A DNA stretch of 64,000 nt from CAVTSA01 sp963737225 (GTDB lineage Bacteria; Chloroflexota; Dormibacteria; Dormibacterales; Dormibacteraceae), in assembly GCA_963737225.1 (NCBI GenBank), contig CAVTSA010000002.1, forward strand, positions 186,001-250,000, given 5' to 3'. The position numbers and the translations under genes are program-made. A model generated the notes under the pieces. The model was given only the letters and a program-made list of their open reading frames with translations. It did no database searches and was not told the DNA's origin. Shown in pieces: positions 25,427 to 37,310 of the stretch; position 1 is the stretch's first letter; each line of letters opens with the position of its first letter.

Positions 25427-25930
25427 TTACCGGACGCGGTGCTCGAAGAGGGCGAAGCGATGGAAGGGCGTCTGCTCCTCGCGATCCGCCGGTTCGCGCA
25501 GCAGCAGGACCTCGGGGAGCCGCTTCATCTCACCGGTGCCCTCCAGCACGAGCAGGTCCCAGTCCACCTTGCGAGCATGGGCAACCTGGTCGACGATCAG
25601 GCCGAGCGTGTTCGACAGCTCGTGGCGCAGGCTGTCCCAGACCAGCGCCTCAACCTGGTCGCGCTCTTCGTAGGAGACGTCGAGGAGGTAGAGCTGCAGC
25701 AGCACGGTGGGGCGCAGCCGCTGGAACCGCACCGGGACCTCGCCACCCGAGGGTGTCCGCAGAACCTCGCTCACGTCGTCCGAGGCGACCAGGCGCTCGG
25801 CGATGGACGGGATGGCGGGCCCGTCGAAGGTGTAGCCGGCCCGCGCGAACCGCTCCACCTGGAGAGCCGCGTCGTACTCCAGCATGAGGCCCCGGTACCA
25901 GCGAACAAAACCACTCGGCATCCAACCCAT
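25427..25930 (-). CDS. Hypothetical protein, possibly last gene of the cyd operon
   Basis: I do not recognise this 167 aa protein. It is acidic, soluble and free of membrane segments or a signal peptide. The N-terminus contains EYDAALQVERFARAGYTFDGP. The middle reads RFQRLRPTVLLQLYLLDVSYEERDQVEAL, and a helical part TLGLIVDQVAHARKVDW follows. No metal or catalytic motif stands out. It starts 51 bp after cydC on the same strand, so it may be co-transcribed with the cytochrome bd genes. Codon use has strong third-position GC, supporting a real gene. Confidence 0.6.
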   Translation of the reverse strand: MGWMPSGFVRWYRGLMLEYDAALQVERFARAGYTFDGPAIPSIAERLVASDDVSEVLRTPSGGEVPVRFQRLRPTVLLQLYLLDVSYEERDQVEALVWDSLRHELSNTLGLIVDQVAHARKVDWDLLVLEGTGEMKRLPEVLLLREPADREEQTPFHRFALFEHRVR

Positions 25931-25981
25931 CCTGCGCGCCCGCCCGGCCCACGTTCAGCGACGTCCGTCGGGGCCGGGCCT

Positions 25982-27796
25982 CTAGGTCGGGCCTCGAGTG
26001 GGCCGGCGGTCGCCCGACGGCCACCGTTCCACCGCGCGCAGCGCCCGCAGGCGGCTCGGTCCGGCGAGCAGCTCGGAGGGAGCGCCGCCCTCGACGACGC
26101 GCCCCCCCTCCAGCACCAGCACCCGGTCCGCCTCTTCGAGACCTGCCAGCCGGTGCGTGATCAGCAGCAGCGTCGGCGGCCCGTCGGGGCCGAGCAGGTG
26201 GCGCGTGATGGCGTCCGCGGTCGGCTCGTCCAGGTGGGCGCCCGGCTCGTCGAGCACCAAAATCGGGGGCGCCGCCAGGTAGCCGCGGGCGAGGGCCAGG
26301 CGGCGGCGCTGGCCGCCGGAGATCCGGGACCCCAGCTCGCCGACCGCGGTGTCGAGGCCCGCGGGCAGACCTTGCACCCAGTCCCAGAGCGACGCCCTGC
26401 GGAGGGCCGCCACCACGTCCTCCTCGCTCGCCTCCGGCCGCGCCAGCAGCAGGTTGGCCCGGATCGATCCGGCGAAGAGGTGGGCTTCCTGGTCCACCAG
26501 GCAGACTCGGGTTCGCAGGTCGTGCTGGGACAGCCGATCGGTCTCGATGCCACCCAAACGGGCAGCACCCCGGGACACCACGAGGAACCGGACCAGCGCG
26601 GACGCCAGCGTCGTCTTGCCGGCCCCTGACGGCCCCACGATCGCAACCCGGCTTCCAGGCGCCACCTCGAGATCGACCCCGCGAAGCACCTGGCGGTCGG
26701 CGACGTACCCGGTCCACACGTCCTCGGTGGTGAGCGAGCCTGACGCCGGCGCCGGGACCGGACGGGCGGGGTCCGCTACCGGTACAGCGGTCCGCGCGGC
26801 CCCGGCCACCCGCCTCCACCCGGTCCGCACTCCACCCCACCGTTCGACCGCCGTGGGCAGGGCCTGGATGGGTTCGAACGCGGCCGGGATCGCCAGCACC
26901 AGCGAGGCGACCGCGACGCCGGCGAGTCGACCGTCACGCACGGCGGCCACCGCGACCAGCGCGGTCAGCGCCATGGTGACGACCGACAGCGCGAGCGAGA
27001 GGCCGTCGCCCAGCCCGGCGACCAGCGCCACGCGCTGCTCGGCCCGATAGAGAGCCGCTTCGGTGGTGTGCAGCTCGTCGCCCACCGCCCTCTCGCGTCC
27101 GAAGGCGGCGATCTCGGGAGCCATCGCGCGCAGCTCCACCAGCTGGGTCGCCAGCCGGCCCCGGAGCAGCGCGCGCCGCTCGTCGAGCCCGCCCGCGGCC
27201 CGCGCCGCGATCAGTGGAACGCCGGCTCCGGCGGCGAGAAATCCCGCTGCCAGGACCAGCCCCGAGCGCCAGTCCAGGAGGCCGGCCAGAACCAGCATCG
27301 CCAGGCCGGTGCCGGCCGCGGTCACCGCCGGCGCGACCACCCGGGGCAGGACGTCCTGCAGCTCGTCCACGTCGCCGGCCAGGCGCTGCAGCAAATCCCC
27401 TTCGCGAAAGGCGGACAAACCGCTCGGGGCCAGCGGCTCCAGGCAGGCGACGAACCAGGCGCGGACCCGGGCCAGAGCACGGAGCGCCACGTCGTGGGTG
27501 GTGAGCCGCTCCCCGTACCGGCTGGCCGCCCGGGTGAACGAGAACACCTGCACCCCGAACACCGCGACCATGAGCTTCAGGACCGGGGGCCGCTCGGCGG
27601 CCAGCGAAAGGAGGTACCCCGAGGTCGACAGCACCCCGACCCCGGCGACCGCGGTGAGCATGCCGAGCCCGAGTGAAAGCGCGGTGCGCGGGCCCAGCCC
27701 ACGCAGCGAGGGCGAGGCGGCGCGGGCGCTGCCCTGGGTGTTCTCGCCAGGCTGAGCTCTGGCAGGCAGGCGGCTCGGGATCACGCTCTGCGTCAC
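25982..27796 (-). CDS. cydC: Thiol reductant ABC exporter subunit CydC
   Basis: CydC is one half of the CydDC exporter, which sends cysteine and glutathione to the outside and is needed to assemble cytochrome bd. The 604 aa product has an ABC membrane domain (from about 30, RTALSLGLGMLTAVAGVGVLSTSGYLLSLAA) and a nucleotide-binding domain with Walker A GPSGAGKT, signature ISGGQRRRL and Walker B ILVLDEPGAHLDE, with switch His in LLITHRL. The GTG 27796 start overlaps the cydD stop (GTGA). The longer open frame upstream is antisense-like composition inside cydD and is rejected. Confidence 0.92.
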   Translation of the reverse strand: MTQSVIPSRLPARAQPGENTQGSARAASPSLRGLGPRTALSLGLGMLTAVAGVGVLSTSGYLLSLAAERPPVLKLMVAVFGVQVFSFTRAASRYGERLTTHDVALRALARVRAWFVACLEPLAPSGLSAFREGDLLQRLAGDVDELQDVLPRVVAPAVTAAGTGLAMLVLAGLLDWRSGLVLAAGFLAAGAGVPLIAARAAGGLDERRALLRGRLATQLVELRAMAPEIAAFGRERAVGDELHTTEAALYRAEQRVALVAGLGDGLSLALSVVTMALTALVAVAAVRDGRLAGVAVASLVLAIPAAFEPIQALPTAVERWGGVRTGWRRVAGAARTAVPVADPARPVPAPASGSLTTEDVWTGYVADRQVLRGVDLEVAPGSRVAIVGPSGAGKTTLASALVRFLVVSRGAARLGGIETDRLSQHDLRTRVCLVDQEAHLFAGSIRANLLLARPEASEEDVVAALRRASLWDWVQGLPAGLDTAVGELGSRISGGQRRRLALARGYLAAPPILVLDEPGAHLDEPTADAITRHLLGPDGPPTLLLITHRLAGLEEADRVLVLEGGRVVEGGAPSELLAGPSRLRALRAVERWPSGDRRPTRGPT

Positions 27797-29436
27797 CGGA
27801 GGCTCCCGCCCTCCACCGCCACCACCCGGTCGGCGTGCCGCAGCAGGCCGGGCTGGTGCACGCAGTAGACGACCGTGATGTCGCGTGGAAGGCCGTCGAG
27901 CAGCCTTCCCACCTCTTCCTGCAGCTCCACGTCCAGGTTCGCCCCCGGTTCGTCGAGCAGCAGCACGGGTGCACGGCGGACCAGCGCCCGGGCCAGTGCG
28001 ACCCGGCGCCGCTGACCGGCCGACAGCTCGCGCCCGCCCTCGCCGACCGGCGTCGCCAGCCCTTGTCGCAGCGATTCGGGCGGAAGGCCGGCCTGGCACA
28101 GGGCCCGGCCGATCTCCTCGTCGCCGGCGGAGGGCTCGCCCCAGCGCACGTTGTCGGCGATCGTTCCGTGCGTCAGGCGTGCCTCCTGAGGAAGCCAGGC
28201 GACCCGCCGCCTCCAGCTCATCAGGTCGGCCTCGCGCAGGTCGACGCCGCCCACCGTGACCCGGCCGGACGTGGGCGGTTCCAGCCCCAGGAGCACCTGC
28301 AGCACCGTCGTCTTGCCGCCGCCGCTGGGTCCGTAGAGCGCCACCCGTTCGCCGGGCCGGACCTCGAGACAGGCGCCGTCCAGGGCCGGCGTGGTGCGGT
28401 CGGGATGGCGGACCGTGACCTGCTCCAGCCGCAGGGTGGGCGGCTCATCGGTTGTCAGGGCGACCTGTCCGTTGGGCCCCGCGTCCAGCGCCAGCAGAGC
28501 GAAGACCTGATCGGTGGCGGCCCGCGCATCGGTTGCCGAGTGGAACTGGAGGCCGGCTTGACGAAGGGGCAGAAAGACCTCGGGGACCAGCATCAGAACG
28601 AAGAACGCATCCCGGAGCGGCAGCAGCCCGGCGTCGACCCGAAGCCCGATCTCGACGGCGACCAGAGCCGTGGAGAGCATCGCGGCCAGCTCCAGGACCA
28701 GGGAGGAAAGGAAGGCCAGACGGAGCGTCGACATGGTGGTCTGGCGATACCGCTCGGCGATCGCGGCCACCTGGGCCGCCTGTGCCTCTCCCCGGTTGAA
28801 GCAGCGGAGCGTGGGCAACCCACGCAGCACGTCGAGGAAGTGGCCGCCGAGCTCGTCGAGGACACGCTGTCGCCGCCGCGCCCGCGCCCCGGCGGCCGCG
28901 CCCACCAGGTAGAGGAAGAAGGGAAGCAGCGGGAGGCAGACGATCACGATCAGCCCCGAGAGGAGGTCGACGCGGAGGATCGCCGCCACCGAGACCACCG
29001 GGACCACGACGGCGAGGCCGAGCTGGGGAAGATACCGGGCGAAGTAGCCGTCGAGGGCGTCCACGCCGGCGGTGGCCGCCTGCGCGACGGACCCGGTTCG
29101 CTGCCCGGCCAGCCGGCTCGGTGGCAGCCGGAGCAGGTGATCCGAGAGGCGGGTCCGCAGGCGCGACCGGACCCGGGCGGCCGCGGCCTGACCGAGCACC
29201 GGGGTGGTCCAGGCGAGGAGCCCCCGCGCGACCCCCACCCCGCAGAGCAGCAGGACCGGTGCGGCGGCGGCGGCCACGGTGAGGCCGTTCAGGAACGCCC
29301 CCGCGACCACCCCTGCGATGAGCCAGGACTGAAGCACCACCAGGGCCGCTCCCACCCCGCCGGCGAGCACGGCGAGAACAAGCGCCGCACGTGTCTCGCG
29401 GCCGAGTGCCCAGAGTCGCCGGTCGACCGGCCCCAC
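27793..29436 (-). CDS. cydD: Thiol reductant ABC exporter subunit CydD
   Basis: This 547 aa half-transporter pairs with CydC. The membrane part starts ALVLAVLAGGVGAALVVLQS and has the family hallmark LGGHFLDVLRGLPTLRCFNR between transmembrane helices. The nucleotide-binding domain has Walker A GPSGGGKT, signature LSAGQRRRV and Walker B VLLLDEPGANLDV. GTG 29436 lies 8 nt after the cydB stop. The open frame extends antisense to cydB but that part has the composition of a shadow frame. Order cydA-cydB-cydD-cydC is the common layout. Confidence 0.92.
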   Translation of the reverse strand: MGPVDRRLWALGRETRAALVLAVLAGGVGAALVVLQSWLIAGVVAGAFLNGLTVAAAAAPVLLLCGVGVARGLLAWTTPVLGQAAAARVRSRLRTRLSDHLLRLPPSRLAGQRTGSVAQAATAGVDALDGYFARYLPQLGLAVVVPVVSVAAILRVDLLSGLIVIVCLPLLPFFLYLVGAAAGARARRRQRVLDELGGHFLDVLRGLPTLRCFNRGEAQAAQVAAIAERYRQTTMSTLRLAFLSSLVLELAAMLSTALVAVEIGLRVDAGLLPLRDAFFVLMLVPEVFLPLRQAGLQFHSATDARAATDQVFALLALDAGPNGQVALTTDEPPTLRLEQVTVRHPDRTTPALDGACLEVRPGERVALYGPSGGGKTTVLQVLLGLEPPTSGRVTVGGVDLREADLMSWRRRVAWLPQEARLTHGTIADNVRWGEPSAGDEEIGRALCQAGLPPESLRQGLATPVGEGGRELSAGQRRRVALARALVRRAPVLLLDEPGANLDVELQEEVGRLLDGLPRDITVVYCVHQPGLLRHADRVVAVEGGSLR

Positions 29437-29444
29437 CCGCGCGC

Positions 29445-30485
29445 TCAGGTCTTCTGGGCGACCGGCGGCCGGCTGGAGATCGGCCGGCTGGACAGACGCT
29501 TGCGGAAAACCCAGTAGGTCCACGCCTGGTAGGCCAGGACGACGGGCGCGAAGATCACGGCCACGATCGTCATCAGGGTCAGCGTGTAATGGCCCGACGC
29601 CGCGCCGAGCGCGCTCAGGTTGTCCGCGGGAGAGAGCGAGGACACGATCACGTCGGGGAAGAGGCCCACGAAGATCGTGGCGACGAACCCCACCATGGCG
29701 ATCCCGGTGGCGACGAAGGCAAGCACCTCGCGTCGTGCCAGATGGAGGAGAAGGGCGGCGACCAGCGCCAGGACCGCCACCGCGGGGACGGCGTAGGAGA
29801 TGGCGCCGTGTGACCGCGCCTCGGTCGAGGTGGCCAGGAGGCTCACGAACAGGACGACCGCCAGGACGATCGCCGGAACCCAGGCCAGCGTCGCCACCCG
29901 GCGTGCCTGCGAGGCCAGCGGTTCGGTGACGCGCAGGGCCAGGTAGGTCGCGCCGTGGAGCACGCAGAGGGCGGCGAGCGTGAGCGCGCCGAGGATGGGC
30001 AGCGCTCCCAGCAGGTCCCACGGGTGACCGACGAACGTGCCCTGCGCGTTGATGGGGAGGCCGCTCAGCTGGACCGTCAGGATCAGCCCCCAGACGAGCG
30101 GCGCCACCACGCTGCAGAGCGTCAGCGCCCGCTCCCACCACCGCCGCCACGCGGCCGAGCCCCGGGCGTGGAACTCGAACGACACCACGCGGAGGATCAG
30201 CGCGAGCAGCACGATGAAGAAGAAGGCATACCCGGCGCTGAGCAGGGTCGCGTACCAGGCGGGGAGCGCCGCGAACGTCGCGCCGACCGCGACCACGAGC
30301 CAGACCTCGTTGCCGTCCCACACCGGCGAGATGGAGCCGATCATGGCACCCCGCGCCTGTGGATTCCGCCCGAGCACCGGGAGCAGCATCGCGACGCCGA
30401 AGTCGAACCCCTCCAGGAAGAGGTAGCCGGCCCAGAACAAGGCGACGATGCCGAACCAGAGATCGGTCAGGAACTGCTGGGACAT
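29445..30485 (-). CDS. cydB: Cytochrome bd ubiquinol oxidase subunit II
   Basis: This integral membrane subunit of 346 aa belongs to the high-affinity bd oxidase. It starts with the family stretch FGIVALFWAGYLFLEGFDFGVAML, then SPVWDGNEVWLVVAVGATFAAFP-like residues, and shows about eight or nine hydrophobic helices through to PVVLAYQAWTYWVF. The start ATG is followed by SQQFLTDLW. It lies 10 bp after cydA and 8 bp before cydD, so the four genes form one transcript. Confidence 0.95.
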   Translation of the reverse strand: MSQQFLTDLWFGIVALFWAGYLFLEGFDFGVAMLLPVLGRNPQARGAMIGSISPVWDGNEVWLVVAVGATFAALPAWYATLLSAGYAFFFIVLLALILRVVSFEFHARGSAAWRRWWERALTLCSVVAPLVWGLILTVQLSGLPINAQGTFVGHPWDLLGALPILGALTLAALCVLHGATYLALRVTEPLASQARRVATLAWVPAIVLAVVLFVSLLATSTEARSHGAISYAVPAVAVLALVAALLLHLARREVLAFVATGIAMVGFVATIFVGLFPDVIVSSLSPADNLSALGAASGHYTLTLMTIVAVIFAPVVLAYQAWTYWVFRKRLSSRPISSRPPVAQKT

Positions 30486-30495
30486 GGGCGCTCCC

Positions 30496-31893
30496 TCAAT
30501 ACGCGATGTCCAGCTCGCCTTCGCCCTCTTCGGCGAGCTGCTCCTCGGTCGGCGGTCCGCTCCGGATGGCGCGCCAGAGAAGGAAGAGGCCGGCGATCCC
30601 GATCAGGAGGTACAGCACCATGAAACCGGTGAGCGAGATCACGACCGAGACGGCGCCGTTCGAGGGCGTGATCGACTGCGCGGTCTTGAGGAGGCCGAAG
30701 ACGGTCCATGGCTGCCGCCCCATCTCCGTGTAGATCCAGCCGAACGTGACCCCGACGTAGGGCACCAGCATGGCGACGATCGAGATCCACCAGAAGATCC
30801 GCCAGCGGTCGATCAGCCCGCCGTACATGAGCACCAGCCCGAGCAGGCCGACCAGAAAGCCGAGGATGCCCATGCCGACCATGAGCCGGAACCCCCAGTA
30901 CATCATCGGGACGAACGGCACGTAGTTCCCGGGGCCGAACTCCTTCACGTACTGCTGCTGCAGGTCGTCGATCCCCTGCACCTCGCCGGTGGCGGAATGC
31001 GTGGCGAGCACGCTGAGGATGTAGGGGACGGTGATGTCGAACACCAACCTGCCGCCACCCGGCGTGCCGATCGCGAACAGGGAGAACGAGGCCGGCGAGG
31101 AGGTGTGGTAGAGCGCCTCCGCCGCGGCGGTCTTCATCGGCTGGGTCTGGGTCACCACGTCGCCGAGGCGGTCACCGACCACCATGGTCAGGAAGGAGGT
31201 GACCAGGATCCAGACCACCGCGAAGCGCGCGGTGCGTCGGAAGAGCTCGACCTCCTTGCCGCGGAGGAGCTGAATCGCGCTCACGCCGAGCATGAAGAGC
31301 CCGCCGGTGAGGAAGCTGGCGAGCACCACGTGGGGGAGGGAAACGATGAAGACCGGGTTGGTGAGGACAGCCCAGAAGTTGGTCATCTGGGCCGTGTGCG
31401 TGTGCGGGTTGATGGTGTACCCCACCGGGTTCTGCATCCAGGAGTTGGCGGCCATGATCATGCAGGCCGAGAGGACCGATCCCACCACCAGGAGCCAGGC
31501 CGAGGTCAGGTGGGCCCAGGGGGGCAGGCGGTTCCGCCCGAACATGTAGATACCCAGGAAGGTGGACTCGAGGAAGAACGCGAGCAGCCCCTCGAGTGCC
31601 AGCGGCACGCCGAACACGTCGCCGACGAACCGGGAGAAGTCGGACCAGTTCATCCCGAACTGGAACTCCTGGACCAGGCCGGTCGCGGTGCCGAGCGCGA
31701 AGTTGATCAGGAAGATGGTGGCGAAGAACGCGGCGAGGCGTCGATAGCCGATATCGGCGGTGCGATAGTGCATCGTCTCCAGGATCGCGACCAGCGGCGC
31801 CAGCCCGATCGAGAGCGGAACGTAGAGGAAATGAATGACGGTCGTGGCTCCGAACTGCCAGCGGGCGAGGTCGATGGCCGCAGCCGCATTCAT
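30496..31893 (-). CDS. cydA: Cytochrome bd ubiquinol oxidase subunit I
   Basis: This haem-bearing quinol-oxidising subunit has 465 aa, the short Q-loop form common outside Enterobacteria. The haem b595 ligand His is at about 21 (TTVIHFLYVPLSIG), a second haem histidine is in IVSLPHVVLASF, and the conserved Met/Gly region is GWIYTEMGRQPWTVFGLL. The acidic residues of the proton path are in FGVPLALEGLLAFFLEST. It is the promoter-proximal gene of the cyd operon and is divergent from glgX over 128 bp. I saw no Rex- or Fnr-like palindrome there. Confidence 0.96.
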   Translation of the reverse strand: MNAAAAIDLARWQFGATTVIHFLYVPLSIGLAPLVAILETMHYRTADIGYRRLAAFFATIFLINFALGTATGLVQEFQFGMNWSDFSRFVGDVFGVPLALEGLLAFFLESTFLGIYMFGRNRLPPWAHLTSAWLLVVGSVLSACMIMAANSWMQNPVGYTINPHTHTAQMTNFWAVLTNPVFIVSLPHVVLASFLTGGLFMLGVSAIQLLRGKEVELFRRTARFAVVWILVTSFLTMVVGDRLGDVVTQTQPMKTAAAEALYHTSSPASFSLFAIGTPGGGRLVFDITVPYILSVLATHSATGEVQGIDDLQQQYVKEFGPGNYVPFVPMMYWGFRLMVGMGILGFLVGLLGLVLMYGGLIDRWRIFWWISIVAMLVPYVGVTFGWIYTEMGRQPWTVFGLLKTAQSITPSNGAVSVVISLTGFMVLYLLIGIAGLFLLWRAIRSGPPTEEQLAEEGEGELDIAY

Positions 31894-32021
31894 CCCGTCT
31901 CACGATATGCGCCCTGGACCGCCCCTGCCAACGCGCGGGACCCGCATTCTTGGGCGTGATTCCACGTCCACCGGCACCCCTCACCACGACGTGTGATGCC
32001 GGGAGTTACCCTTTCCCACTC

Positions 32022-34115
<2,094 letters not shown>

Positions 34116-34135
34116 ACCGCCGGCCGCGACCGGGC

Positions 34136-34519
34136 TCATCGTCGATCTCTCCACCGTTCCGCGTCGTCGAACAGCAGGTCTTCCGCCCCGTCCGCCGGGT
34201 CAGGGTCCGCGGTCTCCCCGCAAGCGACGCTTCGCTCGACGTTCATCCAGACCTCGCAGTCGCAGTACCCGCCGTGCCGCTCGAAGAACGTCAGGTTGGT
34301 CTCCACGGCTGCCGGGGAGAGCCCCATGGCGAGCAGAAAGCGGCGGCTGTGCCGCTTGTCCTCGCCGCCGCCGCAGTTCCAGCCGGCGGTCCGCACGTCG
34401 AGACCGAGCGGGCCTGTCAGCCGCTCCAGGAACTCTTCCCAGCGCGGGTGACCCGGCGTGATCAGGACCTCGGTCGGGCTCGGGCCGGCGATGAATCGTC
34501 TCCTGAGATTCGAACGCAT
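34136..34519 (-). CDS. DUF2695-like small protein
   Basis: This 127 aa protein has Cys-rich motifs: AGWNCGGGEDK in the middle and FFERHGGYCDCEVWMNVE near the C-terminus. The second matches the H-G-G-Y-C-D-C-E signature of the DUF2695 family as I remember it. The four or so cysteines could bind a metal. Function is unknown. It is convergent with glgX (20 bp gap) and divergent from the acetyltransferase gene. Confidence 0.7.
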   Translation of the reverse strand: MRSNLRRRFIAGPSPTEVLITPGHPRWEEFLERLTGPLGLDVRTAGWNCGGGEDKRHSRRFLLAMGLSPAAVETNLTFFERHGGYCDCEVWMNVERSVACGETADPDPADGAEDLLFDDAERWRDRR

Positions 34520-34574
34520 GTTCGCAGCCTAGAGGGTGACGGACGGGGATGCGCGGCGCTTAACATGCCGGGCC

Positions 34575-35525
34575 GTGTCGCTGCAGCTCCGGCCGGTGTC
34601 GATCAAGGAATTTCGGGCGTTGGCCGATCTCGAGACCCGCACACGCCCGCGCGAGCAGTCCGACCCGCCGACGCTCAAGTACCACCTGGAGCACCCGGTC
34701 CTGGGGGTCAGCCACCGGTACCTGGTGGTCGAGGGCGAGTCGCCGATCGGGATCGCGAACTTCTCGCACCACGCGGGGGCGGCCTGGGGTCCCGCCCGCG
34801 TCACCAATCTGCGTCTGGCGCTGGTGCCGGAGGCGGTCGCCGCCGCCCGCGCGGCCCTGGGCAAGCTGGAGGCGTTGGCCGGTGCGGACCATCCGCTGGC
34901 GCTTTCCACGTGGTCGATCGAGGACGAGACGTACCTGAACGACGCTTACGCCGCCGCCGGCTACCGACACGTCCGGAGCGGCGTCACCCAGGACCTCGAC
35001 CTGGTGGCGGGCCGCGACCGGCTCCTCGGGCTGCGCGAGCAGACCCGGGCGCGGATGGCGAGCCAGGGGGTGACGCTGCGGCACGCGGGACGGGAGCCGC
35101 TGGCAAGACTTCGGGGACGCCTGCTTCCGCTCCTCAACCAGACGCGGAACGACATGCCCCACACCGTGGACGAGCCGGATCTGGACGAGGCGCGCCTGAC
35201 ATCGGAGATGAGCTCACCGTCGTCCCGCCCGGACCGGCTCTGGACGGCCTGGGACGGCGAGCGGCTGGTCGCCATCAGCTTTCTCGACTTCCCGGTCGAG
35301 CGGGGAGAGGTGTGGACCGGCTTCACGGCGAGCGACCGCGACTACCGGGGCCGCGGCATCGCGCAGGCGGTCAAGAACGAGTCGGTCGGGCAGGCGATCG
35401 AGCTCGGCGTCACGAGCATCCGCACCGGCAACGACGCCGAGAACGAGCCCATGCTGGCGATCAACCGCAAACTCGGCTACGTGCCGGTCTACGCGATCTG
35501 GGAGTGGCTCAAGAGGTTGGGGTAA
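34575..35525 (+). CDS. Tandem GNAT-domain acetyltransferase
   Basis: This 316 aa protein has two GNAT folds. The first (about 1-150) is degenerate. The second (about 165-315) has the acetyl-CoA loop in FTASDRDYRGRGIAQAVKNE and the usual NDAENEPMLAINRKLGY end. The N-terminus begins LQLRPVSIKEFRAL. GTG 34575 is chosen over GTG 34536 because the product then starts at the first GNAT strand, though neither start has a clear Shine-Dalgarno. The substrate is unknown. A family-C repeat pair follows in the convergent gap. Confidence 0.8.
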   Translation: MSLQLRPVSIKEFRALADLETRTRPREQSDPPTLKYHLEHPVLGVSHRYLVVEGESPIGIANFSHHAGAAWGPARVTNLRLALVPEAVAAARAALGKLEALAGADHPLALSTWSIEDETYLNDAYAAAGYRHVRSGVTQDLDLVAGRDRLLGLREQTRARMASQGVTLRHAGREPLARLRGRLLPLLNQTRNDMPHTVDEPDLDEARLTSEMSSPSSRPDRLWTAWDGERLVAISFLDFPVERGEVWTGFTASDRDYRGRGIAQAVKNESVGQAIELGVTSIRTGNDAENEPMLAINRKLGYVPVYAIWEWLKRLG

Positions 35526-35551
35526 CCCACCCCCCGCCGCCGTCCCGTTTA

Positions 35552-35612
35552 CCCGGGTGCCCGCAGTCAGGGGTCCAAAGGCATCGGACAGCCCCGAGTG
35601 CGGGCAGTCAGG
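35552..35612. repeat. Paired repeat, family C, copy 2
   Basis: CCCGGGTGCCCGCAGTCAGG and CCCGAGTGCGGGCAGTCAGG are direct copies starting at 35552 and 35593, 41 bp apart, between convergent GNAT and GH13 genes. They match the units at 7644-7706 in length and core. Confidence 0.7.
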
Positions 35613-35656
35613 ACTACGGAGCGAAGACTCCGCCGGAGCTCCCGTTGGGGGTCGGA

Positions 35657-37246
35657 CTACGGGGCGACGACGACGGCTCCCTCGTGGGAGGAGAGCTGGA
35701 GCGCGTGTTCGACGGCCTCGCCTTCGCGTTCCCGGGTCGAGGAGATCGCGATCCGGCCCACCACGCTGACCAGCGTGCGCGGGGCGTCGCTGAAGTTGCA
35801 GGCGATGACGGTCCCACCGGCGTGGTGGATGGTGAGCGTGCCCGCCGCCTCGTCGACGCGGACCTCGCGTGTCCCGCTCGCCCGCACCTCGGGATGTTCG
35901 CGCCGGAACGCGAGGAGGTCGCGGACCAGGTGGAGGGGCGAGCCTGGGTCCTCCGACTGGGCGGCCACGTTGGGCGTGCTCCCCCCGAGCGGGAGCCAGG
36001 GCTCGACGCCCTCGGCGGTGAAGCCGGCGCCGGGGGTCGCGTCCCACCGCATCGGCGTCCGTTCCGGGTCGCGGCCCGGCTGGGTCCCGCCCGGGACGAC
36101 GAATCCGTCCTGGACGCGGTCCCCGGGCACCGGGACGTCGGGCATCGCCAGCTCGTCGCCGTAGTAGAGCGTGACGACGCCGGGCAGCGTGAGCAGCAGC
36201 AGCAGTCCCAGCCGCGCTCGCCGTTGGTCTCCCGCCGCCCAGCGCGTCGGGAACCGGGAGTTGTCGTGGTTGGAGGCGAACCAGCAGCCGGCGGCACCGG
36301 CCGGCAGCGCGAGCAGCGACTCGTCGATGACACGGCCGAGCGGCCCCGCCTCGAAGCGCGAGAACATGAAGGGGAAGTCGAAGGACAGGCTGAGCCCCTG
36401 GCCTTCCGGCCCGTAGAACCGGGCCCACTGTTCGACGTCGTTGGTCACCGTCTCGCCGACCAGCACCCGGGGCGGGTCGTAGGCGTCCGACAGCCGGCGC
36501 CACCGCTCGCGGACCTCGGCCGCCTCGGGTCGGTTCATCGAGTACTTCCGCACGCGCTGGACCTGCAGCCCACCCATCAGGCTCCCGGGGGCGGGGAGAG
36601 GGTCGTCGCGCAACAGCCGGTCCTTGATGAGCGCGTGCGCGACGTCGATCCGGAACCCGGCGACGCCGCGGTCGTACCAGTAGCGCAGGATTCCGTCGAA
36701 CTCGTCCCGCACCTCGGCGTTCCACCAGTTGAGGTCCGGCTGGTTGGGCAGGAAGTTGTGGAGGTAATACTGACCGGAGGCGGTATCCAGGGTCCACGCG
36801 CTGAGGCCGGTGACGTCGAGCCAGTTGTTGGGCGGCGACCCGTCGGGCTTGGGGTCCGCCCACACGTACCAGTCGCGGTAGAGCGCTGCCCGGGAGCTCA
36901 GCGCGTCACGAAACCAGGGGTGCTCGTCCGAGGTGTGGTTGGGGACCAGGTCGAGCAGGACCGAGATCTCCCGCGAGCGCGCCTCCGCGATCAGACGGTC
37001 CATGTCGGCGAGCGTCCCCAGGTCCGGGTGGACGCCCCGGTAGTCGGCCACGTCGTAGCCCCAGTCGTGGTTGGGGGAGGGGAACGTGGGAGACAGCCAG
37101 ATCGCGTCCACACCCAGCCGGCGCAGATGGTCGAGCCGCTGCACGATGCCGGGCAGGTCGCCGATGCCGTCCCCGTTGGAGTCCTGGAAGGACCGCGGAT
37201 AGATCTGATAGAGCACCATGTCGTGCCACCACGGCTGATCGGTCAC
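35657..37246 (-). CDS. GH13 alpha-glucosidase / oligo-1,6-glucosidase family
   Basis: This 529 aa GH13 enzyme begins WWHDMVLYQIYPRSFQDSNGDGIGDLPGI, the hallmark of the alpha-glucosidase / oligo-1,6-glucosidase / trehalulose-type subfamilies. Catalytic Asp is in GVAGFRIDVAHAL, Glu in RVLVGETVT and the third Asp in ASNHDNSRF. The QPDLNWWNAEVRD stretch is typical. A QxPxDLN-type loop is present, so either alpha-1,4 or alpha-1,6 specificity is possible. No signal peptide is seen. It probably degrades oligosaccharides or trehalose-pathway by-products, given the glgX/treYZ neighbours, on the opposite strand. Confidence 0.9.
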   Translation of the reverse strand: MTDQPWWHDMVLYQIYPRSFQDSNGDGIGDLPGIVQRLDHLRRLGVDAIWLSPTFPSPNHDWGYDVADYRGVHPDLGTLADMDRLIAEARSREISVLLDLVPNHTSDEHPWFRDALSSRAALYRDWYVWADPKPDGSPPNNWLDVTGLSAWTLDTASGQYYLHNFLPNQPDLNWWNAEVRDEFDGILRYWYDRGVAGFRIDVAHALIKDRLLRDDPLPAPGSLMGGLQVQRVRKYSMNRPEAAEVRERWRRLSDAYDPPRVLVGETVTNDVEQWARFYGPEGQGLSLSFDFPFMFSRFEAGPLGRVIDESLLALPAGAAGCWFASNHDNSRFPTRWAAGDQRRARLGLLLLLTLPGVVTLYYGDELAMPDVPVPGDRVQDGFVVPGGTQPGRDPERTPMRWDATPGAGFTAEGVEPWLPLGGSTPNVAAQSEDPGSPLHLVRDLLAFRREHPEVRASGTREVRVDEAAGTLTIHHAGGTVIACNFSDAPRTLVSVVGRIAISSTREREGEAVEHALQLSSHEGAVVVAP

Positions 37247-37310
37247 GGCTTCCTATCCTCGCACTCCGTTGTAGGAGCGCGGCCGAACCGGCCGGTCACG
37301 CTCCTCGAGC

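Noticed and set aside
34555..34563. CTTAAC near the GNAT start as a PHO box
   Set aside because: A single heptamer-like match without a second unit at 11 or 22 bp.
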